Shown: in pieces, positions 7,158 through 14,530 of the stretch
Numbering within the stretch: position 1 is the stretch's first letter
Layout of the letters: each line of letters begins with the position of its first letter
From: an uncultured Olsenella sp.
GTDB lineage: Bacteria; Actinomycetota; Coriobacteriia; Coriobacteriales; Atopobiaceae
Assembly: GCA_949290055.1 (NCBI GenBank)
Contig: CASEQJ010000010.1
Coordinates: 1-64,000, forward strand
Direction: 5' to 3'
DNA length: 64,000 nucleotides
Notes under the pieces: generated by a model
What the model was told of the DNA's origin: nothing
The model's input: the letters and a program-made list of their open reading frames with translations, nothing else
Database searches by the model: none
Position numbers and translations under genes: made by a program

Positions 7158-8372
7158 TTAGAAGTCCACGTCCACGTCGTTGTAGACGCACTCGAGCAGC
7201 TTCTCCATCTCCTCGGGCGTGGGCTGGCGCGGGTTGGAGCCGGTGCAGGCGTCGCCGATGGCGTCGACGGCGATACGGCTCTTCTTCTCCTCGAACTCGG
7301 CGTAGTCGATGATCGACTCGTCGGCCTTGACGCCGCCCTTGCCGTAGTTCTTGATGCCCTGGGGGATGTCGATCTTGTCGTTCAGGTCGCGGATCATCTG
7401 AACGAGCGCGGCCACGAGCTCGTCCTCGGTCTCGCCGGCGAGGTGGAAGACCTCAGAGGCGATGTAGGCGTAGCGGCTCTTGGCGCGGGCGTCCTTGGCG
7501 TTGAACTGAATGACCTTGCCGAGGTACATGGCATTGGCGCAGCCGTGAATAATGTGGTCGCCGGTGAAGGCGGCACCGGTCTTGTGCGCCATGGAGTGCA
7601 CGATGCCGAGAAGGCCCGAGGAGAAGGCGATGCCGGCAATGCACTGGGCGTCGTGCATGTGCTGACGGGCCTCCTTGTCGCCGGCGTAGCTCTTGGGGAG
7701 CCACTCGACGATCTCGCGCATGGCGTAGAGGGCGTTGGCGTCGGTGTAGGCGGAGCCGGCGGTGGAGACGTAGGCCTCGATCGAGTGGGTCAGGGCGTCC
7801 ATGCCGGTGTGTGCGCAGAGCTTGGCGGGCATGGTGTAGGTGAGCTCGGGGTCGACGATGGCGACGTCGGGCGTGATCTCGAAGTCGGCGATCGGGAACT
7901 TGATGCCCTTGGAGTAGTCGGTGATGATCGAGAAGGCCGTGACCTCGGTGGCGGTGCCGGAGGTGGAGGAGATGGCGCAGAAGTGGGCCTTGGTGCGAAG
8001 CTTCGGCAGGCCAAAGACCTTGCACATGTCCTCGAAGGTGGTCTCGGGGTACTCGTACTTGATCCACATGGCCTTGGCGGCGTCGATCGGGGAGCCGCCG
8101 CCGATGGCGATGATCCAGTCGGGCTGGAACTCGGACATCACGGCAGCGCCGTTCATGACGGTCTCGACGGACGGGTCGGACTCGACGCCCTCGATCAGCT
8201 TGACCTCGAAGCCGGCCTCCTTGAGGTCGTTCTCGACGTCCTGCAGGAAGCCGCCGCGACGCATGGAGCCGCCGCCGGTGACGATAACGGCACGCTCGCC
8301 CTTGAGGTTCTTGACCTCGTGGCGGGCACCCTCGCCAAAGTACAGGTCACGCGGATTGGTGAAACGTCCCAT
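7158..8372 (-). CDS. Iron-containing alcohol dehydrogenase
   Basis: Group III (Fe) NAD(P)H-dependent alcohol dehydrogenase of 404 aa, resembling butanol dehydrogenases; it probably reduces aldehydes at the end of fermentation. GGGS after VIVT and IGGGSPIDAAKAM form the dinucleotide fold, and the metal ligands are in TGMDALTHSIEAY, HSMAHKTGA and IIHGCANA. ATG 8372 follows GGAGGAGTGTT. Codon use is strongly biased to the preferred high-GC set, suggesting high expression. The gene is monocistronic, with its own promoter and strong terminator. The exact substrate cannot be read from the sequence. Confidence 0.92.
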   Translation of the reverse strand: MGRFTNPRDLYFGEGARHEVKNLKGERAVIVTGGGSMRRGGFLQDVENDLKEAGFEVKLIEGVESDPSVETVMNGAAVMSEFQPDWIIAIGGGSPIDAAKAMWIKYEYPETTFEDMCKVFGLPKLRTKAHFCAISSTSGTATEVTAFSIITDYSKGIKFPIADFEITPDVAIVDPELTYTMPAKLCAHTGMDALTHSIEAYVSTAGSAYTDANALYAMREIVEWLPKSYAGDKEARQHMHDAQCIAGIAFSSGLLGIVHSMAHKTGAAFTGDHIIHGCANAMYLGKVIQFNAKDARAKSRYAYIASEVFHLAGETEDELVAALVQMIRDLNDKIDIPQGIKNYGKGGVKADESIIDYAEFEEKKSRIAVDAIGDACTGSNPRQPTPEEMEKLLECVYNDVDVDF

Positions 8373-8454
8373 AACACTCCTCCAATTCCTATGCCGCCGC
8401 CACCGCGACGGATCAGTTTGACGGCCGAGAAGACCCTCTCCTCGACCGTCCCTC

Positions 8455-8460
8455 AGTATA
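8455..8460 (-). promoter_or_regulatory. -10 box of the alcohol dehydrogenase promoter
   Basis: The minus strand reads TATACT here within GCTATATACTGAGG. It leaves an untranslated leader of about 75 nt before ATG 8372. No good -35 hexamer is at the usual 17-bp distance. Confidence 0.5.
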
Positions 8461-8511
8461 TAGCGAAACGATTCGGCAACATTGGTCTTTTTCGCGCCGC
8501 TCCGGCAACGG

Positions 8512-8544
8512 TTGCCAGAAAGGGGCCTGACCCCTTTTTGGCAA
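8512..8544. repeat. GGGG-YC-GACCCC palindrome, copy 1
   Basis: Near-perfect palindrome TTGCCAGAAAGGGG / CCCCTTTTTGGCAA around CTGA. It lies between the divergent dehydrogenase and TPR-protein genes. Three more members are at 24950-24983, 51925-51963 and 54911-54943. Confidence 0.8.
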
Positions 8545-8575
8545 CTCGGCTAGGATGGTGGGGAGGGGAGGCGAG

Positions 8576-9571
8576 ATGGCACACGATTCGAGACGCGAGG
8601 ACTACCTGCGCATGAGCCTGCGCTTCGCGCTCTCGCTCGACGAGGGCGACCCGTCGCGCGCGGCGCGTGAGTTCGCCTCGTTCACCCGCCGCCTCGCGCG
8701 CGACCGCGACTCGCTGCCGCAATCGGACGCCGACCGCGCCTTCCACCTCGTCTCCCTCGCGACCGAGCTCGTCGACTACCGGCTGCCGTTCGCCGGAGAC
8801 GCCCTTGCCGACTCACTCACCGCGCGCGGCCTCGCCCTGCTCGAGGAGGCGCTCTCGCTCGACCCAAACTGCCACGACGCCGTCCGCATGAGCTTCTCGC
8901 TGAAGACGCCGTCTGCCGAGGCGCGCTGGCGCTTCCTCGTGGAGCGAGAGGAGTCGGTCCGCCTGAGCTGCGAGTCAACGCGCGACCAGCTCTGCGCCGA
9001 GTTGGACGAGACCCGCGCGGCGCTCGCGGAGAACGTCTCCATGCGCCCGTGGTGGCGCTGGCTTGCGGACATGGCGGAGTGCGCCCTGATCTGCGGGCGC
9101 AACCGCGCGGCGATCGACGCCGCGGAGCGCCTGCTCGCCGCGGAACCAAGCGACCTCTCCGACGTTCGCCGCACCCTGGTCTACGCCCTCGCCAAGCTCG
9201 AGGACGAAGACGGCGTCGCCCGCCTCGCCGCCGAGACGGGCGACGCCTGGTCCCTACTCGCGAGCCTGGCCCTCGCGCACAAGCGTTGCGACTTCGCCGA
9301 GGCCCGTCGCCAGGTCGAGCGCCTGCTCGCGGCCTATCCCGGGTGCGCCCCCGTCCTCATGCGCCAGATCGAAATCCCCGACGGGCGCTTCGCGCGGATC
9401 CGCGTGCCGGCGCGCGGCGAGGACGAGCTGATCCTGGCCGTGAGCGAGGGCGTCGTACTGCTTCAGGAGGGCGCCGAGCGCTCCGGCAAGGGCGTGCTCG
9501 GCGCGTGGCTCGCGCGCACCGTCTCGGAGCTTGCGGGCGAGAAGGACGACGAGGGAGCGAGCCGGTCGTGA
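8576..9571 (+). CDS. TPR-like helical repeat protein, first of a tandem pair
   Basis: Cytoplasmic, almost wholly alpha-helical protein of 331 aa with no catalytic motif. Residues from about 150 read as TPR-like helical pairs, including MRPWWRWLADMAECALICGRNRAAIDAAERLLAAEPSD and DVRRTLVYALAKLEDEDGVARLAAE. The pattern recalls the ST7-like TPR family. It aligns along its length with the next gene. ATG 8576 is chosen because GGGGAGGGGAGG sits just upstream; an earlier ATG lies inside that ribosome site. The TAGGAT box at about 8548 may be the -10. The C-terminus contains LAGEKDDEG, one coding copy of the GCGAGAAG motif. Function unknown. Confidence 0.75.
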   Translation: MAHDSRREDYLRMSLRFALSLDEGDPSRAAREFASFTRRLARDRDSLPQSDADRAFHLVSLATELVDYRLPFAGDALADSLTARGLALLEEALSLDPNCHDAVRMSFSLKTPSAEARWRFLVEREESVRLSCESTRDQLCAELDETRAALAENVSMRPWWRWLADMAECALICGRNRAAIDAAERLLAAEPSDLSDVRRTLVYALAKLEDEDGVARLAAETGDAWSLLASLALAHKRCDFAEARRQVERLLAAYPGCAPVLMRQIEIPDGRFARIRVPARGEDELILAVSEGVVLLQEGAERSGKGVLGAWLARTVSELAGEKDDEGASRS

Positions 9572-10527
9572 ACGCATGGGACGAGCTGGTGGCGCGCTGC
9601 GCCGCCCGCCGCAACGAGAAGATCGGCCCACTCTCGGACGACGCCTACGCCGAGCTGGTCCTGGCCGTCCGTCAGAGCCCGGCCGACTTTGCCGACGAGC
9701 CCGGCGAGCGCGCGCTGCTCGTGGTCGCCCGCGCCCTCGACGGCTACCGCGCGAGCCTCACGCGCGACGACCTTCTCGACGACGAGTCGTTCGAGCGCGA
9801 ACGCGCCCGACGGCACTCCGCCCTGGCGGCGGAGTGCGAGCGCGCCGTCTCGATCGACCCCGACTGCCTCGACGCGCGCCTAATCGCGCTGCTCGCCTCC
9901 GAACCCGACCCCGACCCGCTGCTCACCGCCCTGCTCGAGCTTGAGCGCGCCCACGCGAAGGAGGCCCTGCCGGAGGGCGACGCCTGGGAGGACGTCTTCT
10001 GCCGTCCGCGCCTGCGCCTGCGCGCGGCCGTCGCCCGGACCTGCCTCGACGGCGCGCGCTTCCGCATGGCCGCCTCCGCCGCCGCCTCGCTCACCGACGC
10101 GACCCCGGACGACCCCCTCGGGGCGCGCCACACCCACATGCTTGCCTGCGCCCGCCTGGAGGACGAGGCGGGGCTCGGCGCGCTGGACGCGCGCTTCTCC
10201 GGCCGAGAGAGCGCCTGGTCGCACCTGGCGCGCGTTCTTCTCCTCTACAAGCTCGACCGCCTGACGGCCGCCCGCCGCGCGCTGCGCGGGTTCGACAGCC
10301 TCTGCGCCGGCGGCGCCTACGCGCTGCTGCGCCCGGTTCTCACGGAGCCCTACCTGCCCGACCGCCCGGACGTCGCCCCGTGCGGCTTCGAGGAGGCCGT
10401 CATGGCCGTGCGCGAGGCCGAGCCCATAATCGCGGACGTCCCCGAGTTCATAGCCTGGTGTCAGGAGCAGGAGTGGCTGGTCGCCTCGGCTCAGGCGTTC
10501 GCCGAGCGAAACGACCTGGACTGGTAG
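9568..10527 (+). CDS. TPR-like helical repeat protein, second of a tandem pair
   Basis: Protein of 319 aa starting at GTG 9568, which overlaps the previous stop by four bases (GTGA), so translation is coupled. The core RPRLRLRAAVARTCLDGARFRMAASAAASLTDATPDDPLGARHTHMLACARLEDEAGLGAL follows the same helix pattern as its neighbour and fits an ST7-like TPR unit (RP.mRA....L...GR..eA......L...p.D..g.R). No signal peptide, membrane segment or catalytic motif is seen. The pair looks like an old tandem duplication, probably acting as a heteromeric scaffold; that role is inference. Confidence 0.75.
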   Translation: MNAWDELVARCAARRNEKIGPLSDDAYAELVLAVRQSPADFADEPGERALLVVARALDGYRASLTRDDLLDDESFERERARRHSALAAECERAVSIDPDCLDARLIALLASEPDPDPLLTALLELERAHAKEALPEGDAWEDVFCRPRLRLRAAVARTCLDGARFRMAASAAASLTDATPDDPLGARHTHMLACARLEDEAGLGALDARFSGRESAWSHLARVLLLYKLDRLTAARRALRGFDSLCAGGAYALLRPVLTEPYLPDRPDVAPCGFEEAVMAVREAEPIIADVPEFIAWCQEQEWLVASAQAFAERNDLDW

Positions 10528-10563
10528 CGCCGCGGGCCCTCGTCCTTCTCGTCACATGAAGAA

Positions 10564-10598
10564 AGCGGGCCCACCCGTTGCGCTCGGGTGGGCCCGCT
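10564..10598 (-). terminator. Terminator of tRNA-Glu
   Basis: AGCGGGCCCACCCG (10564-10577) and CGGGTGGGCCCGCT (10585-10598) form a perfect 14-bp stem. On the minus strand it is followed by TTCTTC. It may also stop plus-strand transcription from the TPR genes, though no T-run follows on that side. Confidence 0.8.
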
Positions 10599-10607
10599 GC
10601 CCTGACG

Positions 10608-10683
10608 TGGTGCCCCCAACGGGAGTCGAACCCGTGTCGTCGCCTTGAAAGGGCGATGTCCTAGGCCACTAGACGATGGGGAC
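10608..10683 (-). tRNA. tRNA-Glu (anticodon TTC)
   Basis: Minus-strand cloverleaf, 76 nt including encoded CCA: acceptor GTCCCCA/TGGGGGC, T-arm CGGGTTCGACTCCCG, anticodon loop CTTTCAA within CGCC/GGCG, giving TTC. The D-arm has the usual CGTCTAGTGGCC form of tRNA-Glu. Confidence 0.95.
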
Positions 10684-10691
10684 GCGCGGCT

Positions 10692-10697
10692 AGTATA
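10692..10697 (-). promoter_or_regulatory. -10 box of tRNA-Glu
   Basis: The minus strand reads TATACT within GGTATACTAGCC, 9 nt before the mature 5' end of tRNA-Glu. This spacing fits a short leader. Confidence 0.6.
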
Positions 10698-10735
10698 CCA
10701 AAGGGCGCGCGGGGCACGGCGCGCGGGCGTTGCCG

Positions 10736-10741
10736 TACAAT
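10736..10741 (+). promoter_or_regulatory. -10 box of the zinc-ribbon protein gene
   Basis: TACAAT at 10736-10741 is a near-consensus -10 box 42 bp before ATG 10783, divergent from the tRNA-Glu promoter. A -35 box is not evident. Confidence 0.5.
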
Positions 10742-10782
10742 TACGGGCAGCACGACAACCACTTCCGAACAGGAGGACGCCC

Positions 10783-11454
10783 ATGTTCTGCCCCAACTGC
10801 GGCACGCAGCTTCCCGACGGCTCCACGAGCTGCCCGAGCTGCGGCGCCACCATAGGGGTCCCCGCGCAGGAGGCCCCCGTCACCCCCGAGCCCGAGCCCA
10901 CCACGCCGCCCATTCCCGGCGCGCCGCCCGTGCCCGGCGCCACCCAGTACGAGTCGAGCGCGAGCTACCCCGTGCCGGCCGACGCGGTCGACGCGCCCGC
11001 CGCGCCGCCCATGAAGTGGTACAAGTTCGTCATTTGGGTCCAGCTCTTCCTCTCCGCGCTCTCGCTCGCGGGAACCGGCGTCATGCTGCTCACGGGCGCC
11101 CAGTACATGACCGAGTACGGCAACGCCAAGGACCTCGTCTACACGTTCTACGCCGGGCTTCAGGTGGTGGACATCGTGTTTGCCGTCGTGTTCATTGCGC
11201 TTGCCGTGTTCGCCATTGTCGTGCGCATGAACCTCGCCAAGTTCAAGCGCGGCGCAACCAACCAGTACCTGGCGTTTCTTGGTGGCAACATCGTCGCGCA
11301 GATCCTCTACCTGGTCGCGCTCGCGATCGTCACGCAGGTCGGCCCCCTCGAGACGCTTGACTCCTCCACGGTGATCCAGCTCGTCTCGAGCGCCGTCATG
11401 ATCGTGCTGAGCAAGATCTACTTCGACAAGCGCGCCTACCTGTTCACCAACTAG
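10783..11454 (+). CDS. Zinc-ribbon four-helix membrane protein
   Basis: Protein of 223 aa with an N-terminal zinc ribbon (CPNC at residues 3-6 and CPSC at 17-20), a Pro-rich linker to about residue 75, and four hydrophobic segments at about 83-106, 122-148, 163-187 and 195-212. This architecture is common in Coriobacteriia and Firmicutes but has no defined function. ATG 10783 has AGGAGG 6 nt upstream. The gene stands alone between two tRNA genes on the opposite strand and ends in a strong bidirectional terminator. Confidence 0.85.
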   Translation: MFCPNCGTQLPDGSTSCPSCGATIGVPAQEAPVTPEPEPTTPPIPGAPPVPGATQYESSASYPVPADAVDAPAAPPMKWYKFVIWVQLFLSALSLAGTGVMLLTGAQYMTEYGNAKDLVYTFYAGLQVVDIVFAVVFIALAVFAIVVRMNLAKFKRGATNQYLAFLGGNIVAQILYLVALAIVTQVGPLETLDSSTVIQLVSSAVMIVLSKIYFDKRAYLFTN

Positions 11455-11474
11455 GCGCCGGGCGACAAAAACGT

Positions 11475-11509
11475 CGAGGCCGCGGACCCATGCTGGGTTC
11501 GCGGCCTCG
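11475..11509. terminator. Bidirectional terminator
   Basis: CGAGGCCGCG-ACCC (11475-11489) pairs with GGGT-CGCGGCCTCG (11495-11509), interrupted by one mismatch. TTCTTT follows on the plus strand and ACGTTTTTG on the minus strand, so it can end both the zinc-ribbon gene and tRNA-Leu. Confidence 0.85.
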
Positions 11510-11517
11510 TTCTTTGC

Positions 11518-11602
11518 TGGTAGGGGCGGTGGGACTCGAACCCACAATCCTTGCGGCCGAAGATTTTAAGTCTCCTGCGTATGCCAGTTCCGCCACGCCC
11601 CC
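11518..11602 (-). tRNA. tRNA-Leu (anticodon TAA)
   Basis: Minus-strand class II tRNA of 85 nt with a long variable arm. Acceptor GGGGGCG pairs with CGCCCCT, with a G-U pair at position 1-72; anticodon loop CTTAAAA gives TAA; the T-arm reads TGGGTTCGAGTCCCA. Discriminator A and an encoded CCA are present at 11518-11521. Confidence 0.95.
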
Positions 11603-11632
11603 GTCCGCGCCGCGAGGCGGCGCACGTCTATC

Positions 11633-12646
11633 CTAGCGCAGTGTGCGCATGGTCGGCGCCCAGCCGACGGGCGAGCTCGTCCCGGCGAGCGTGGTCTCCG
11701 CGGCGACGGCAAGGCCAAAGAGCAGGTCAGACTCACTCACGGTGAGGCGCGAGAAGCCCGTCTGGCGCATGAGCTCGAGAACCGCGACGACGCCGCCCAA
11801 GATCACGGGCGCGCGCTTGGCGACGAGCCCCGGCAGCGCGGCGCGCTCCTCCACCGTGAGGGCGGCCAGACGGCGCTCAAGCTCCTCGAGGTCGGCGCGC
11901 TCGAGCGTGGCGAGGTGCACCTGCGCGGGGTCGTAGGGCTCGAGCCGCTTCTTAATGGCAACGAGGCTCGTCACCGTGCCGCCCGTCACCACGAGGGTGC
12001 CCGGCGCCCCCTCCGACGCGCCGGGCGCGTCCGCGGCGAGAAGGCCGCCGTCGCGCACCGCCGGCGCAAACGCCTCGGCGGCGAACTCGTGGGCACGGGT
12101 GAGCGCAGCCGGGTCGTCGGGGCCGACCGGCGAGAGGAAATTCTCGCTCACCCGCCGGCAGCCCACGTCCACGGAGCGAACGAAGCGCAGGTCAAGAGGT
12201 GCGTTCTCTGGAGCGGAACCGAAGGCGAGCTCGGTCGAGCCGCCGCCGTTGTCGGCCACCAGCACGCGCTGGCCGCAGAAGTCGTGCGTGACCCCCAGAA
12301 ACGTGAGCGCGCCCTCTACCTGGCCCGGGATTATGAGCGGGTCGAGCCCCAGGGCGTCGAGCTCGGCGCCGAGCACCGACGAGTTCTCCGCGTCGCGCGC
12401 GGCGCTCGTGAGGGTGCAGCAGGCCGCCACGGCGCCCGCCTCGCGGGCGGACTGCACGTAGCCGCGCACGCACGCGAGCACGCGCGCCATTGCCTCCTCG
12501 TTCAGCCGACCCGTCGCGTCGACGTCCTGCCCGAGGTTGCAGATCTCGGAGTGCTTTGCGAGGCGCACCACACGGCCGCCCTCGACGTCCGCCACGGCGA
12601 GCCGCGCGGTCACCGTTCCAATGTCTATGCAGGCCAAGCGCGTCAT
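11633..12646 (-). CDS. ppx: Ppx/GppA family exopolyphosphatase
   Basis: Actin-like ATPase-fold phosphatase of 337 aa acting on polyphosphate and/or pppGpp. It starts CIDIGTVTARLAVADV (phosphate 1 motif), has ADNGGGSTELAFG (phosphate 2 motif) and VVTGGTVTSLVAI. It lacks the long C-terminal HD extension of E. coli Ppx, as in actinobacterial Ppx. ATG 12646 follows GAGGAGGACGC and overlaps the stop of the FtsB-like gene (ATGA). The neighbouring septum-initiator gene and mazG give the usual actinobacterial order. Confidence 0.9.
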   Translation of the reverse strand: MTRLACIDIGTVTARLAVADVEGGRVVRLAKHSEICNLGQDVDATGRLNEEAMARVLACVRGYVQSAREAGAVAACCTLTSAARDAENSSVLGAELDALGLDPLIIPGQVEGALTFLGVTHDFCGQRVLVADNGGGSTELAFGSAPENAPLDLRFVRSVDVGCRRVSENFLSPVGPDDPAALTRAHEFAAEAFAPAVRDGGLLAADAPGASEGAPGTLVVTGGTVTSLVAIKKRLEPYDPAQVHLATLERADLEELERRLAALTVEERAALPGLVAKRAPVILGGVVAVLELMRQTGFSRLTVSESDLLFGLAVAAETTLAGTSSPVGWAPTMRTLR

Positions 12647-13158
12647 GCGTCCTCCTCGGAGTCCTCGTGGTACTGGAAAACGAAGTCGCCCACGCGCAGG
12701 TACCACGGTACCTCGTCGTCCTGGGCGTCGTCGGTCTGAGAGCCCTCTTCCTCGGCACCCTCGACGACGATGCGCGTCTCGCCCTCCTCGACGTAGCCGT
12801 GGCGGCGCGCCTCGTCCTTGATCCCCTCCTCGCTCATGAGGCTCGAAATGTCGCCCTCGAGCTCGGAGCTCTCGGAGGTCGAGCGCTCCTGCTCGGCCCT
12901 GAGCTCGCCATTCTCGCGCCACGCCTGGTAGAGGCCGCAGGCTGGCCCGTACAGCGCAACAAAGAGGGCGAGAAGGGCCGCGCACGCGATCACCGGCGTG
13001 CGGTGCGCGGCGAGGGTCGCGCCGAAGTTGGGCAGGGCGACCTTCTCGCGCGGAGAGGACCCCTTCGCCCCCTTCTCCTTCTTCGGCTTTGGGGCGGCAG
13101 GGCGCCTGCTTGGACGCGCGGTGCCGCGAGTCTTGGTTCTGGGTGTCTCTCTGCTCAT
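12643..13158 (-). CDS. FtsB/DivIC-like septum formation initiator
   Basis: Bitopic protein of 171 aa. A basic, Pro/Lys-rich cytoplasmic N-terminus (about residues 1-55) is followed by one membrane segment (PVIACAALLALFVALYGPA) and a short coiled coil QAWRENGELRAEQERSTSESSELEGDISSL, then the DEARRHGYVEEGETRIVV motif typical of DivIC/FtsB. In this family the extracellular coiled coil joins FtsL and FtsQ in the divisome. The C-terminus is acidic. ATG 13158 lacks a strong ribosome site. It is coupled to ppx by a 4-nt overlap. Confidence 0.85.
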   Translation of the reverse strand: MSRETPRTKTRGTARPSRRPAAPKPKKEKGAKGSSPREKVALPNFGATLAAHRTPVIACAALLALFVALYGPACGLYQAWRENGELRAEQERSTSESSELEGDISSLMSEEGIKDEARRHGYVEEGETRIVVEGAEEEGSQTDDAQDDEVPWYLRVGDFVFQYHEDSEEDA

Positions 13159-13247
13159 GCCGTTGCTTCGTTTCTGGTTCGTTCTGGCCGGGCCGGCGCC
13201 GGGCGCCACCCTTTTTATAGCAGACGGGGAACGGATAGCGAGGCGCG

Positions 13248-14099
13248 TCAGCGCTTCTCCTCCGCCTTCGCACGGTCCCAAAGCTCGTTCAACCGAACAG
13301 TGTCCTGCTCCTCCAGGTGGACGCCCTCGCCGCGGGCGAGCTCCTCCATGCGCGACCAGCGCGCCCTGAACTTGCGGTTGGAGGCAGCGAGCGCCTCCTC
13401 CGCGTCGATTCCCTCACGCCGCGCGACGTTGACCAGCGCAAACAGCAGGTCGCCAAACTCAAGGGCCCGCGCGTCGCTGCCGGGCGCCTCGGAGTCAAAC
13501 TCCGCTCGCTCCTCGGCCACCTTGCGCCATATGTCGTCCACGGTCTCCCACTCAAAACCCGCCTTGGCCGCGCGCTTCGAAATCTTCTGGGCCTGCATGA
13601 GCGCCGGGAGGCTGCGCGGAACGGAGTCGAGGAGCCCCAGCTCCGCGTTCTTCTCGCCCGCCGCCGCGCGCTCGGCCGCCTTGACGTCGTCCCATATGTC
13701 CTGGACCTCGCCGCCGTCACCGGCCGCCGCGTGCTCCCCAAAGACGTGCGGGTGGCGGCGGACGAGCTTCTCATTCAGGCCGTGGATCACGTCGTCGATC
13801 GTGAAGGTGCCCTCGTCGGCGGCGATCTGCGCGTGCAGGACCACCTGCTCGAGCACGTCGCCGAGCTCCTCCACGAGGTGAGCCGTGTCGTTGGCCTCAA
13901 TTGCCTCGACCGCCTCGTAGGCCTCCTCGACCATGTGCTTGGTGATCGAGTGGTGGGTCTGCTCGCGGTCCCACGGGCACCCGTCTGGCTGGCGCAGCCG
14001 CCACATGGTCCGCACCAGGCGGTCAAACTCGGGGTGGGTCGTCGGGGCGTCGGGACGCGCGGCGTTCTCGGCGTCGACGCGGTCGGCTGCTTGGGACAT
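13248..14099 (-). CDS. mazG: Nucleoside triphosphate pyrophosphohydrolase MazG
   Basis: All-alpha NTP pyrophosphatase of 283 aa removing aberrant nucleotides. It has the RLRQPDGCPWDREQTHHSI start and the EE..E/E..D metal motif (HMVEEAYEAVEAI followed by LVEELGDVLEQVVLH), repeated more weakly as EFGDLLFALVNVAR, giving the usual two-domain MazG. ATG 14099 has AAGGAG 7 nt upstream. Residues near AAAGEKNAELGLLD are encoded by an exact copy of the GGGCGAGAAGAAC motif (13647-13659), in the linker between the two domains. Confidence 0.93.
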   Translation of the reverse strand: MSQAADRVDAENAARPDAPTTHPEFDRLVRTMWRLRQPDGCPWDREQTHHSITKHMVEEAYEAVEAIEANDTAHLVEELGDVLEQVVLHAQIAADEGTFTIDDVIHGLNEKLVRRHPHVFGEHAAAGDGGEVQDIWDDVKAAERAAAGEKNAELGLLDSVPRSLPALMQAQKISKRAAKAGFEWETVDDIWRKVAEERAEFDSEAPGSDARALEFGDLLFALVNVARREGIDAEEALAASNRKFRARWSRMEELARGEGVHLEEQDTVRLNELWDRAKAEEKR

Positions 14100-14189
14100 G
14101 GGCGGCTCCTTCGGCATGAGGTTTTTCTCGCCTGCGATTCTATCGCGCCGGCCCGCCCGGCGCCTTCGGGCACGTCTTCCCTCCCCTGC

Positions 14190-14312
14190 GGTTTTGGGCA
14201 ACAACTTTGATGCCGCGCCGCGGGACGGGAGGTTTTGCATAAGAGAAGTTGCCCACAACCTCGGAAAGCGTGGCGCCCCGGCCCCGCAGCATAAAACGTT
14301 CGACCCAAAACC
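14190..14312. repeat. MITE-like dispersed element, copy D
   Basis: Three blocks: GGTTTTGGGCAACAACTTTG at 14190, GGTTTTGCATAAGAGAAGTT at 14231 followed by GCCCACAACC, and CATAAAACGTTCGACCCAAA at 14290 followed by ACC. The first and last blocks are inverted relative to each other, like terminal inverted repeats. The same three blocks in the same order occur at 44097-44242, with the first two again 41 bp apart, and in reduced form at 54659-54823. The rest of 14100-14530 holds no gene. Confidence 0.8.
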
Positions 14313-14405
14313 TCAGGGACGGGCCGGAATCAGCGCCTTCGGCGAGCGCGCGGGCGCCGTCTCCCCAAAACATTGGATTTCCTGGCAAGGGGAACCTTGA
14401 ATCAG

Positions 14406-14460
14406 CAGCGAGAAGGGACCCAGGTCAGCTGGCGAGAAGGACCGCAAAGGCGAGAAGGAC
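14406..14460 (+). repeat. Three clustered GCGAGAAGG copies
   Basis: GCGAGAAGGGACC at 14408, GGCGAGAAGGACC at 14431 and GGCGAGAAGGAC at 14449 lie in the same orientation within 55 bp. This is the densest cluster of the dispersed motif in the window. Confidence 0.75.
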
Positions 14461-14473
14461 GGCGCAAACAGCG

Positions 14474-14504
14474 GCGGGGAGGGCGTCCCGAGCGCCCTCC
14501 CCGC
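14474..14504 (-). terminator. Terminator of the Dha kinase operon
   Basis: GCGGGGAGGGCG (14474-14485) and CGCCCTCCCCGC (14493-14504) form a perfect 12-bp stem 27 nt past the last stop. Only CGCTGTTTG follows on the minus strand, so the T-run is weak. Confidence 0.65.
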
Positions 14505-14530
14505 AGAAAAGGGGAATCTCCGTCGCGACC

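Noticed and set aside
10741..11547. Minus-strand open frame opposite the zinc-ribbon protein
   Set aside because: It is His/Asp/Val-rich without recognisable domains and overlaps tRNA-Leu; the plus-strand gene has a promoter, ribosome site and zinc-ribbon motifs.
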